23,421 nt of DNA from Phycisphaerales bacterium UBA3190 (GTDB taxonomy: Bacteria > Planctomycetota > Phycisphaerae > Phycisphaerales > UBA1924): the NCBI GenBank assembly GCA_002364005.1, contig DEXG01000017.1:161960-185380 (forward strand), in the 5' to 3' direction. The notes below the pieces were generated by a model, which was not told the DNA's origin, ran no database searches, and was given only the letters and a program-made list of their open reading frames with translations. A program made the position numbers and the translations under genes. Position 1 is the stretch's first letter. The number at the start of each line of letters is the position of its first letter. Below are positions 16,175 to 23,421 of this stretch, one piece after another.

Positions 16175-17623
16175 TCATCGGCGTGAGAGCGCCGAGAAGA
16201 TCAATGTGATGGTGTTCCAAATAATATACAGATCCAAGAACAAGTTTGCTCGCTCGACATACTCGATGTCGTAGCGGATCCATTCCTGAAAATCCGCACC
16301 GTCGGCCCGGGTACGGCGGATCTGCCACAACCCGGTCACACCAGGCCGAACGCTGAGCCGCGCCTCCCGCCACCCTGGACATAGCTGATTCTCAGAAAAC
16401 GGGCTTGGGCGCGGCCCAACCACAGACATATGGCCCACAAGCACATTGAAGAACTGGGGCAGCTCATCAAGCTGTAGCTTTCTGAGCACCGCACCGACCC
16501 TCGTAATGCGTGGATCCTTCTCCATGAAGAACTGCGGGCCATCAGCCATGTTCTGGGCCTGCAACTGCTCCTTCATCTCCTCCGCGTTCCGATACATCGT
16601 GCGGAACTTCAGGCAACCAAACTCGTTGCCCTTGATCGATTCACGCTGGTGTGCAAAGAAAATCGGGGAGCGGTCCTCGATCCAGATGGCCGCGATAATG
16701 AACGGGTACAGGGGGAGCGTGATCGTCAACGCGATCAGGGCAAAGACGATGTCGAAGAGGCGTTTGAAAGCACTCGATGTGTATGTCGCCGCTTCCTCAA
16801 TACGCCGCTCGGGACGAGTCTGCATCGCTTCAATATCACGCCATTCGACCTCATCGGACTCGGGCCGCATATTCGGATCATCCCAGAGCACCGCAGGGCC
16901 TACGCCGGATTTGCCAGCGGGAATGCAGCGTCCGGCTCCAATCCAAACGGGACCGGTCAGCGCGCCTGGATCAGTTTCACCCGCATCCTGATCGGCCCAC
17001 CCCTCATCACCGACGCGGTTCACGCGCCCGATCGTTGATTGTGGGTGCGCCCAGACACGCGACAGATCTCGGACAAACTGAGCACGCTCAATATCTGAAT
17101 CCCCACGGTAGATCTGCCCCTCGTTGCGTAACGAGGCCCGCAGGTCATGGGGGACAATGCGACGCAGTTTGGCCCATGCGCGTGGCTCATCGTCCATACT
17201 TGCCCAGTCAAGCGCAATATCCGCGTTCGTGGTGAGCGCTACGCGTGCCTGGCGGCGATGGCGAGCAGACTCGTATTCTCGCCTGAACCGTAGGAACTGA
17301 CCGTCTGCCCGAGCTTCAACCACCTCTCGGTACTCAGACTGTTCACGCTCGCCGAGGCGGATCATGAGCAGGTCGGGGTTGAGCCAACACATCAGATCGA
17401 GTGATTCCTGCAACTGCATAATCACCAGATGAGACCGGCTCACAAGCAGGTATAGCTCCGCGTGCTTGTCAATCTCTAGCCCGGGTGAGCCCGAAGGCAC
17501 AACCTGAATCCCGCGTGATTTCCAGAACCGGCCGTGCAACTGCTCCGGTGTCAATCCCCAGATCGTGTGTACCGGATCGTTCTCCGTCTCCGGAATCTGC
17601 TCAGGAATAGGTGGCGCAATCAT
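16175..17623 (-). CDS. Initiating sugar-phosphate transferase with unusual N-terminal half
   Basis: A 482-residue protein. Residues about 284-480 are a bacterial sugar transferase domain (WcaJ/RfbP/EpsE-type), which loads the first sugar phosphate onto undecaprenyl phosphate. Visible are FKRLFDI (286-292), a hydrophobic helix (293-313), KFRTM (339-343), LQLDELPQFFNVLVGHMSVVGPRP (383-406) and RPGVTGLWQI (426-435). The usual N-terminus of this family has four helices and a CoA-binding-like domain. Here residues 1-280 have no transmembrane helix and contain GPVWIGAGRCIPAGKSGVGPAV (224-245), which looks like left-handed β-helix repeats of NDP-sugar pyrophosphorylases. The start at 17623 is in an ATGA overlap with the Wzc-like gene. 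The C-terminal function is firm; the N-terminal role is unknown. Confidence 0.9.
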   Translation of the reverse strand: MIAPPIPEQIPETENDPVHTIWGLTPEQLHGRFWKSRGIQVVPSGSPGLEIDKHAELYLLVSRSHLVIMQLQESLDLMCWLNPDLLMIRLGEREQSEYREVVEARADGQFLRFRREYESARHRRQARVALTTNADIALDWASMDDEPRAWAKLRRIVPHDLRASLRNEGQIYRGDSDIERAQFVRDLSRVWAHPQSTIGRVNRVGDEGWADQDAGETDPGALTGPVWIGAGRCIPAGKSGVGPAVLWDDPNMRPESDEVEWRDIEAMQTRPERRIEEAATYTSSAFKRLFDIVFALIALTITLPLYPFIIAAIWIEDRSPIFFAHQRESIKGNEFGCLKFRTMYRNAEEMKEQLQAQNMADGPQFFMEKDPRITRVGAVLRKLQLDELPQFFNVLVGHMSVVGPRPSPFSENQLCPGWREARLSVRPGVTGLWQIRRTRADGADFQEWIRYDIEYVERANLFLDLYIIWNTITLIFSALSRR

Positions 17624-19845
17624 GATTGTGCATCCTGCACTCTCGGTGCATCAGACTTCGCTCTCTTGCCGTTGAACAGCGTGCCCGCGAGCGGACCGAC
17701 GCTATGTGACGAAGCACCACCACCCATCTGCTGGCGAGAGAACTGACGAGAGAAGTGGACCGACATGCTGCTGGTGCTGTGACGAACCTCATACGCCGAA
17801 GCACGATTAAAAATCGTTGCAGCAATGGTGCCATCCACGGCATGAATCTGGTCGATCGCCTTCTTGATCAACGGCTTGAACTGGCCACGACCGACAACCA
17901 GGATAACCCCATCAGCTTCAGGTGATACGAACGCAGCCTCAACGCTGCCCAAGATCGGCCCCGTGTCAATAAGAATAGTGTCATACCGCGATCGCAAGAT
18001 AGATAGCAAGCTGCGGATGCTGTTGGGTGACAATCGGCTGACGCGAAGATCATCGCCGTAGCCCGCGGGCAGGATCGAAAGACCCGGGAACTCTGTATCC
18101 TGAATCAATGCTTCGACCCGTTCTTCGTTCCCGATCTCCTCGGCAAGACTCGGTGACCGGGGATGACCAAAGTGAATGCTCAAGCCACGCCCGATGAAGT
18201 CGAGGTCTACCAGCAAGGTGCGGCTCCCGCTCTCAGCGAATGAAAGCCCCATTGCGATGATCAAGCTGGTTTTGCCATCGCCCGGCGCCGGGCTCGTTAC
18301 GCCATACACACGAGTATCACTCTGTGTGTTCTTAATCTGTAACTGTGACCGAATCTGATGCACCGCAAAGGCCGAGGCGGATGCCAGCTCCTGATCCTCC
18401 AGCGAGTTACCCAAGTCTGGCAGCATCCCAATTACCCCCGCGTTGGCACCGGAGAGCACATCGTCATCCGAATAGTTCACGCGGTGGCTGAAGTAGCCAA
18501 GCATCAGGAACGCAATAACGGGTAACGACCCACTGGCCACGAAGCCCGCGGCCGCCATCTTGATGCGTGGGTCTGATGTTGGCTCTCTCGCCTCCGTCGG
18601 GCGGGCAGCAATACTGATCTTCCCGGTGACCTCCTGCATGTCATCAAGCATGGACTCGGTTTCGATCATCTCGAGCCGGTTATCGACCTGCGTCAGCGAA
18701 TCATCGAGACGGGTCTGCGTCTTGCGGAGTTGCTCAAGCCGTAGCGATGCGCTGAATAGGTCTTCAGCGTTTCTCTCGGTTTCTGCAAGCCTAACTTCTA
18801 GGCGTTCTCGCCGATTCCTGAGTTGTTCGGCACTCGGAAGCGGATTACCCTCCTCGTCATACAGCACCGGCTCTTCTTCCGATGTCAACTCGAGCATGCG
18901 TTCATCGATGCTCTTGTCAAGATTCTCGATCATTTGTGTGACGCGGCGCACATCCCGATGCTCTTCTCGCAGCCCCTCAGCAACCATCATCTCCGTGCGG
19001 TTCTCGATGAGGGTGTCACGCTGCAAAATCAATGAAGCGATTCGGCTGTCGTTCAGCGCGGCCTCTTCGGGTGTCTCGGGAATATCACGCGAGACCGTGT
19101 TCTCATCGTCCTCTTGAGTGAAGATCTCAAGATAGCTATTAACCTGTCCAAGTTCGGATTTGATCGCTCGGATTTCGAGCGTCACTTCTTCGATCAACGG
19201 CTCAAAGTTTTCCGTCTTGTAGTCGCTGACAAGATCGCGGATCTGTTGATTGACCCGGTCTTTCTCAAGTCGTACATCACGCTCACGATCGGTCAGCGCA
19301 TTAATAATCCCAGGGTTCTTGATGCTACCCTCTTTGCCGTACTTCGTGATGTAGGCGTTCAAGATCGATTCAACGATTGTCTGTGACACCCTCGGATCAG
19401 TGTGCGAGAAAGAAACACGAATGATTTCCTGCGCGCGTCCGTCAGGCCTGACACTCAGCCCCGATGTCACATCTTCGAGACTCATGTACCGATACTCAGG
19501 CGGCATGGCTCGCCAGTCATCGCTTTCCATCGCAGACTGGACGACATCCACATTGCTGATCAACTGAGCATGCGAGTTCACGAAGCTTGTGAACATCCGT
19601 GGGGCCATGCTCTGCTCACTCTCGAAGAGCACCTTTGGCAACGATGGTTGAATTCGAACGACGCCCGTACTGCGATATTCTGGGTGCCTTGACAGGTACC
19701 CTGCCGTGCCCCCGATGATCCCAAAGATGAGCGCGAGTGCAACTGTGATCGGATACCGGCCACGCAAGCTGCGATGAATGAGTACCAGCGGATTGGTCTG
19801 CGAATGCTCTTCACCGGCATCCCAGTTAACTTGATTTCCGTTCAT
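17620..19845 (-). CDS. Wzc-like polysaccharide co-polymerase with C-terminal P-loop ATPase
   Basis: A 741-residue inner-membrane protein. A Wzz-type domain starts with a transmembrane helix at about 33-52 and ends with a second at about 431-451; between them lies a long charged coiled-coil region (about 185-400). The cytoplasmic ATPase has Walker A SPAPGDGKTS (518-527), Walker A' LLVDLDF (544-550) and Walker B TILIDTGP (623-630), as in bacterial tyrosine kinases. The C-terminal tail has no tyrosine cluster; Y685 is the only tyrosine in the last 60 residues or so. It may therefore regulate chain length without classic tail autophosphorylation. The start at 19845 has GGGAGCGG upstream and overlaps the EpsI-like stop as ATGA; the longer frame to 19941 is Cys/Arg-rich and unlikely. 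Confidence 0.92.
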   Translation of the reverse strand: MNGNQVNWDAGEEHSQTNPLVLIHRSLRGRYPITVALALIFGIIGGTAGYLSRHPEYRSTGVVRIQPSLPKVLFESEQSMAPRMFTSFVNSHAQLISNVDVVQSAMESDDWRAMPPEYRYMSLEDVTSGLSVRPDGRAQEIIRVSFSHTDPRVSQTIVESILNAYITKYGKEGSIKNPGIINALTDRERDVRLEKDRVNQQIRDLVSDYKTENFEPLIEEVTLEIRAIKSELGQVNSYLEIFTQEDDENTVSRDIPETPEEAALNDSRIASLILQRDTLIENRTEMMVAEGLREEHRDVRRVTQMIENLDKSIDERMLELTSEEEPVLYDEEGNPLPSAEQLRNRRERLEVRLAETERNAEDLFSASLRLEQLRKTQTRLDDSLTQVDNRLEMIETESMLDDMQEVTGKISIAARPTEAREPTSDPRIKMAAAGFVASGSLPVIAFLMLGYFSHRVNYSDDDVLSGANAGVIGMLPDLGNSLEDQELASASAFAVHQIRSQLQIKNTQSDTRVYGVTSPAPGDGKTSLIIAMGLSFAESGSRTLLVDLDFIGRGLSIHFGHPRSPSLAEEIGNEERVEALIQDTEFPGLSILPAGYGDDLRVSRLSPNSIRSLLSILRSRYDTILIDTGPILGSVEAAFVSPEADGVILVVGRGQFKPLIKKAIDQIHAVDGTIAATIFNRASAYEVRHSTSSMSVHFSRQFSRQQMGGGASSHSVGPLAGTLFNGKRAKSDAPRVQDAQS

Positions 19846-20531
19846 GATCCGCTCCCATCGTGCTTCCCTGCATCGATACCTGAGTTCTGCACACCCTCGA
19901 TCGCAGGCGCCACAATCGCATGCATGTCGCGCAAGATCCATTCATGCAAGTCCGGATCGATATCACCGTCGATGACGATCTGGATCTGTGCTGAGCCGTA
20001 CAAACGATACTCGTAATCCGAACTCAGACGACGCACATCGGTCATTGAGACCGTCGTGCTACCCGTCGGCATCGCGAACATGTTGTACACCGTGATATCA
20101 CGCTCGTTCTTCCCCGCCACCCGGTGGAACGGGTAACGACGCATCTGTACCCCATCAACTTCCACAAGCGGAGTCCCGGATTCTTCGGGTATGAGCCAGC
20201 CGTTGCCTGGATAGCAAGCAGGCGGGAAATGCCCCGCCATATCACGCGCATCACGACAATGTACGATCATGAGCGTCACGCTCACGCCTCGTTCTTCATG
20301 AACATATTGGCGAGCGACCAAGGCATTGGGTCGAAGCAGATTCGTGGCGGCCTGGGGCAGCGCGACCTCGTGGCCGACCCAACCCTCCCAGTCGATAGGA
20401 ATGGCCTCGATCAGTGTGGCAACCTGCTCGTGGTACGCATCCACATGCTCAGCGTCCTGCGGGCTGGCACGCACGAAACCGATCACGACCAGCGTGACGA
20501 GTGCAATCGGAATAGCAAGCTTGTTCAGCAT
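19842..20531 (-). CDS. EpsI-like exosortase-associated protein
   Basis: A 229-residue protein with an N-terminal hydrophobic segment (about 5-20) acting as signal or anchor, and a periplasmic EpsI-type domain. The most diagnostic block is HFPPACYPGNGW (101-112), which matches the conserved H-x-P-x-x-C-Y-P-G-x-G-W pattern of exosortase-associated EpsI proteins. The upstream VTLMIVHCRDARDM segment also fits. In many genomes this domain is fused to the exosortase C-terminus or encoded beside it, as here. Its biochemical role is not established; it is thought to assist sorting or EPS export. GAGAGGG lies seven bases or so before the ATG. It ends in an ATGA overlap with the Wzc-like gene. Confidence 0.9.
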   Translation of the reverse strand: MLNKLAIPIALVTLVVIGFVRASPQDAEHVDAYHEQVATLIEAIPIDWEGWVGHEVALPQAATNLLRPNALVARQYVHEERGVSVTLMIVHCRDARDMAGHFPPACYPGNGWLIPEESGTPLVEVDGVQMRRYPFHRVAGKNERDITVYNMFAMPTGSTTVSMTDVRRLSSDYEYRLYGSAQIQIVIDGDIDPDLHEWILRDMHAIVAPAIEGVQNSGIDAGKHDGSGS

Positions 20532-20541
20532 GTGTGCCCTC

Positions 20542-21435
20542 TCAACTCGATTGCGTTGCCAGTGTAAACCGATAGGTGGGGATCATCGCCCAACGCAGAG
20601 CCCGCGTGATTCCGAGCAGCAACAGGAACGCGATCGGAAGCATCAGCCAACCCGCGATATCATGAAACCCGTCAGCAAACTCACGCGGCACACGATTATC
20701 GCCGTAAAGAATCACCGTCGGAGTCAGACGAAACACATTGCAGATGATGGCCGCGACCGGGCTTAACAGCAGCACCATGAGCCGCACCGAGTTCCGCAGC
20801 GGGACTGAAAATGCGAACGCGTACGAGACCAGCACCAGGGCAAAAACCATGCGCATCCCATTGCATGCCTCAGCAACCGCGACCGGCATGTCGTTGATGT
20901 TGACCAGGTTCCCCGATCGCTCAACATAAAACCCCATCATCTCCAGCGTGCCGGTCGTGACACGCGCAGTCGCATTCTGCAGAGGCCCGGCAATCGCCAG
21001 ACGCAGATTCCCCGGAATCGGGACCAGCAGAACCAGAATCGCGACCGCGGGGAAAAAGTTGGCGGCAACCTGAGCCCCGACAACCGTGATAATCGCACCG
21101 ACAACCATAAGCACCGCGCCGCCGTGCCAGCCCGCTTGGAACTGGAACTCGCTTTGATAGCTGACCCATGAGAGCATCGCACCGGCGAATACCAGAATCA
21201 CACCAAGCCAGCTCGCATGCGGCGGGCAGCGTCTGAACCGCACACGCCGAATCCACACAAGCCAAACCGCGATCGGAATGACGAGGAAGATATGGCTCGC
21301 TTCTTCGTCCTTGCTGGCGATCATCAGGATATCACGCCATTGTTCGAGCCCGGCGTAGACCGCGGCAGCGACTAGCAGCATGATCAGGGCCGCATGCTTG
21401 CTCCCCCACCCGTATCGAGAATCAAGCAAAGTCAT
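20542..21435 (-). CDS. Exosortase (EpsH-like transpeptidase)
   Basis: A 297-residue polytopic inner-membrane protein with about eight hydrophobic segments. The three expected active-site residues of the exosortase/archaeosortase family are in place: C191 in EACNGMRM (189-196), R236 in NVFRL (233-237) and H258 in GFHDIAGWL (256-264). It should cleave the VPLPT-type tail of substrate proteins and attach them to a lipid or glycan acceptor. Two such substrates lie in the same window. It starts in an ATGA overlap with the preceding gene. The subfamily cannot be assigned without profile scores; a planctomycete-type exosortase is likely. Confidence 0.93.
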   Translation of the reverse strand: MTLLDSRYGWGSKHAALIMLLVAAAVYAGLEQWRDILMIASKDEEASHIFLVIPIAVWLVWIRRVRFRRCPPHASWLGVILVFAGAMLSWVSYQSEFQFQAGWHGGAVLMVVGAIITVVGAQVAANFFPAVAILVLLVPIPGNLRLAIAGPLQNATARVTTGTLEMMGFYVERSGNLVNINDMPVAVAEACNGMRMVFALVLVSYAFAFSVPLRNSVRLMVLLLSPVAAIICNVFRLTPTVILYGDNRVPREFADGFHDIAGWLMLPIAFLLLLGITRALRWAMIPTYRFTLATQSS

Positions 21436-22367
21436 GATGAACGCCCCCGCTTGACCCGTCCTTGGACAACCTGTTCGATCACACGAGCACCGGGCGCGAT
21501 ATTCGCCCCTGGGCAGAGCACCGAACGAACAACCACCGCGTCTTTGCCGACGACACTGCCGGCGAGGGCAATCGAGTCGTGCAGAATTGCGCCTGACGCA
21601 ACTTCCGAGCCCGGCTCAGCGATACTGAATGTGCTCTCCCAGTCTTCGCGATACGGGTCTTCATCGATCGTCGCACCCACGCCGTACCCCATCACACGCG
21701 AACGGACCGCGTCGAGATATTCGCTCCGTGAACGAGCGGGCTGAACATACGCCCGGGACCGCTCGACCACACGAACGACATGGTCATGCCTCCATGACTC
21801 GAGCGATTGTTCCTTCAGGTCCACATAGCCGACCGGCTTAACCGATCGCAAAACACCCACCCGCATCAGCCAGACCCCAACAGGGGACCCGTCCCTTGAC
21901 GAGACGAGGGTCACATCGGCCCGTTGTTTGGCCATCGCGTGGACCAAGTCATCGAGGCGCTCAAGATAGACCTGTGCGCCTGAGGTAACAATGATGTAGT
22001 CGTTCTCATCCATTTCCTGCGTCGCGTCGCTCAGGACCCCCGCCACACCCCGAATCGGCGAAGCGTCCTGCTGGATGACGCAGGACATGCCCTCATGACG
22101 GGCATCGGGCAATGAGACCGGGGCAGTGCTCTCGGTATCGACGAGCACGCGCATCTCAAAGCCCTCGAGCCCGAATCGACGAGCACAGGACTTGGCGTTC
22201 TCGAGTTGATGTGTCAGGATTGTGCCCTGATTCAGGGGCAAATCAAGCAGACAGCGGTCCGCGCGACGGGCCAGTGGCGTCGAACGCACAGAACCATACA
22301 AAACCAGCATCGACCTGATCGATTCAAGGATGCCAGCCGGGCTGAGTTGGTGTTGGGTCAATGTCAT
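21432..22367 (-). CDS. Degenerate sugar-nucleotidyltransferase-like protein with C-terminal β-helix repeats
   Basis: A 311-residue protein. The N-terminal part is laid out like an NDP-sugar pyrophosphorylase: the region SVRSTPLARRADRCLLDLPL (26-45) aligns with the GGxGTRL...KPLLPV segment, but the glycine-rich loop is missing. A later DENDYIIVTSGAQV (120-133) stands where a nucleotidyltransferase would carry its GD metal site, and the Asp there is also absent. Residues about 252-300 resemble hexapeptide left-handed β-helix repeats (GAILHDSIALAGSVVGKDAVV). It is probably catalytically inactive and structural or regulatory, though this is inference. I chose ATG 22367; the frame stays open to 22583, but the added residues are Arg/Cys-rich and overlap the putative promoter. 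It is the first gene of the exosortase operon. Confidence 0.65.
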   Translation of the reverse strand: MTLTQHQLSPAGILESIRSMLVLYGSVRSTPLARRADRCLLDLPLNQGTILTHQLENAKSCARRFGLEGFEMRVLVDTESTAPVSLPDARHEGMSCVIQQDASPIRGVAGVLSDATQEMDENDYIIVTSGAQVYLERLDDLVHAMAKQRADVTLVSSRDGSPVGVWLMRVGVLRSVKPVGYVDLKEQSLESWRHDHVVRVVERSRAYVQPARSRSEYLDAVRSRVMGYGVGATIDEDPYREDWESTFSIAEPGSEVASGAILHDSIALAGSVVGKDAVVVRSVLCPGANIAPGARVIEQVVQGRVKRGRSS

Positions 22368-22791
22368 TTGCTGACTCAAGCAGCTCCCTCTCGAGTACCG
22401 TACTGCTGCGGTCAAACAACAACCGCACCGTCCCTCTCGGGTACGCCTGTGACCTATCGGCAGATCGACCAGCCCGCTTTGGGGCCGTCGGGCGATCAGT
22501 CTAGGGTCACCCAGATTCTGCTGTCGCGCAGAGAATGCGCGTCGGTACGATCTGTTCAACCCCACCCGGGGCAGCAGGGCCAAATGAACTGCGCGGCACC
22601 CCAGCCCCGCCTACGAACGCACAGCCCCAATGGATCGCGCCATCATGCCAACAAAGCACCGAGTTTCGGCACATGCCCGCAATAGCTCACAGACACCCCC
22701 GCCACACCCCCTGTTTAGGGGTCGCAGGCCGTTTTCGACTCTTCATCGTGCTCAGCGAGGTGGATCGCCCCAAATGCCAGATAGAGCCATG
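22368..22791 (-). other. Intergenic region upstream of the exosortase operon
   Basis: About 425 bases without a supported gene between the first operon gene and the upstream terminator. It must hold the operon promoter. Besides the direct repeats I see a TTGAAC on the minus strand near 22555, but with no acceptable -10 at the right distance. Short open frames here are Arg/Cys/Pro-rich and lack ribosome binding sites. Confidence 0.5.
22385..22444. promoter_or_regulatory. Pair of near-identical 14-base direct repeats upstream of the exosortase operon
   Basis: TCCCTCTCGAGTAC (22385-22398) and TCCCTCTCGGGTAC (22431-22444) differ at one base and are 46 bases apart. The first runs into an 11-base palindrome, AGTACCGTACT (22394-22404). 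They sit 18-77 bases before the chosen start of the first operon gene and could be a regulator binding site. No clear -35/-10 pair was found beside them. Confidence 0.45.
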
Positions 22792-22823
22792 AAAACACCC
22801 AGACCGGTCGGCCTGGGTGTTTT
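22792..22823 (-). terminator. Intrinsic terminator downstream of the Ser/Gly-rich gene
   Basis: An 11-base-pair stem, AAAACACCCAG / CTGGGTGTTTT, extended inside by CC/GG around a GGTC loop. It lies about 50 bases after the stop of the gene at 22873-23421 and carries T-runs on both strands, so it can act in either direction. It insulates that gene from the exosortase operon. Confidence 0.87.
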
Positions 22824-22872
22824 TGTGACAGAGATCCAATCCAACTGCAGGACTGAGGCCTGCGTGGGTGGG

Positions 22873-23421
22873 TCAGCGAACCCGTACGGTCCAACTATGC
22901 GCTGAACGGAGAGGATTGTCCGGACTCGCCGATCGCGAGAGCATGTTTAGCTCAACCACCGTATCGCTTCCGAACTCAATCACGATCTCGCTGTTGCTGG
23001 CTGATGCCGAAGTCAGGCTCCCGGTGAGAGCGGAGCTCACTCGGCTCTCATCCATGATTACCGAATCACCGGTAACGGGTGTTCCAACAATCACTTCGAA
23101 CGGTTGATCGCTCGTAATCAGCTCGACACCAGTGAAATAGACCCGGTTGCCGATGACGGTAGCGAACATTGACTCGTTTGGATACTTGACGCTCTGACCG
23201 CCGGTTGCGTTGCCCTCGACATCGTAACTGGGTTCACCGATGGTGGGCACACTGCTGTTCTGGCTGTTGGAGTTCGAGCTGGTTGTGCCGCTCGACGAGC
23301 CGTCCGATTGGACGCTGGACGGGGTGCCTGATGAACCTTCCGATGAGTTGAGCATCCCAGCGGTTTCTTCAGAGGCAGCGCCGGCGCTCCCACTGTCAGC
23401 GGGCCCGAAGGAGAAGACCCC
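22873..23421 (-). CDS. Ser/Gly-rich protein of unknown function, N-terminus outside the window
   Basis: The last 182 residues of a protein whose frame is open to the window edge; the ATG at 23355 is internal. I do not recognise the family. The first visible part is a low-complexity Ser/Gly/Thr/Asn-rich stretch, for example SSGTPSSVQSDGSSSGTTSS, typical of a flexible linker. It is followed by about 110 residues with alternating hydrophobic residues, probably β-rich (MFATVIGNRVYFTGVEL, FEVIVGTPVTGDSVIM). There is no cysteine, sorting tail or transmembrane helix at the C-terminus, which ends in SWTVRVR. A secreted or periplasmic protein is plausible. A terminator follows, so it is a separate transcription unit from the exosortase operon. 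Confidence 0.7.
   Translation of the reverse strand, partial: GVFSFGPADSGSAGAASEETAGMLNSSEGSSGTPSSVQSDGSSSGTTSSNSNSQNSSVPTIGEPSYDVEGNATGGQSVKYPNESMFATVIGNRVYFTGVELITSDQPFEVIVGTPVTGDSVIMDESRVSSALTGSLTSASASNSEIVIEFGSDTVVELNMLSRSASPDNPLRSAHSWTVRVR

Noticed and set aside
22368..22583. 72-residue N-terminal extension of the nucleotidyltransferase-like protein
   Set aside because: Arg/Cys-rich without family resemblance and overlapping the repeat-bearing upstream region; ATG 22367 starts just before the domain.

Overview
The window reads as an exopolysaccharide (EPS) and cell-surface protein locus of a Gram-negative-type bacterium, most likely a planctomycete of the Phycisphaerae. This assignment is an inference from three things: moderately high GC, the combination of an exosortase with an EpsI-like partner and proteins ending in a VPLPT-hydrophobic-basic sorting tail, and the long divergent TPR and sugar-transferase proteins. 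I see no rRNA, tRNA, CRISPR array, transposase or phage gene.

Reading the right-hand part in its direction of transcription (minus strand): the 3' end of a Ser/Gly-rich protein of unknown function (22873-23421, cut by the window edge) is followed by a strong terminator hairpin (22792-22823). A ~425-base gap with a pair of near-identical direct repeats comes next. The first operon follows: a degenerate sugar-nucleotidyltransferase-like protein, exosortase, EpsI-like protein, Wzc-like chain-length ATPase, an initiating sugar-phosphate transferase with an unusual N-terminal half, and a 1481-residue membrane-anchored TPR protein. Most junctions are ATGA overlaps, so translation is probably coupled. 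After a 341-base gap come two paralogous secreted proteins with exosortase sorting tails, closed by a terminator at 9818-9844.

In the middle, rmlC-like and rmlD genes (8423-9816) lie on the plus strand, convergent with the sorting-tail proteins. They point to dTDP-L-rhamnose, or a related deoxysugar, in the polymer; no rmlA or rmlB is in the window.

The left part (minus strand, 1-8095) is an assembly cluster: a Wzx-type flippase, then a tightly packed run of a GT4, GT2, sulfotransferase, GT2, GT4, GT2 and a WecG/TagA/CpsF-type glycosyltransferase cut by the window edge. The sulfotransferase suggests a sulfated polymer.

The genes fit a working model. The sugar transferase starts the lipid-linked repeat unit. 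The glycosyltransferases and sulfotransferase build and decorate it, Wzx flips it, and the Wzc-like protein helps control polymerisation and export. I see no Wzy polymerase or outer-membrane Wza here. The exosortase and EpsI-like protein would process and anchor the two sorting-tail proteins in the same envelope. The most interesting observation is that each mature sorting-tail protein has a single cysteine in an FC(V/I)EL motif plus a downstream AAIQG(M/L)IW motif. These resemble the Cys and Gln motifs of thioester-forming adhesin domains. The locus may therefore make a polysaccharide together with exosortase-anchored, chemically reactive surface adhesins.
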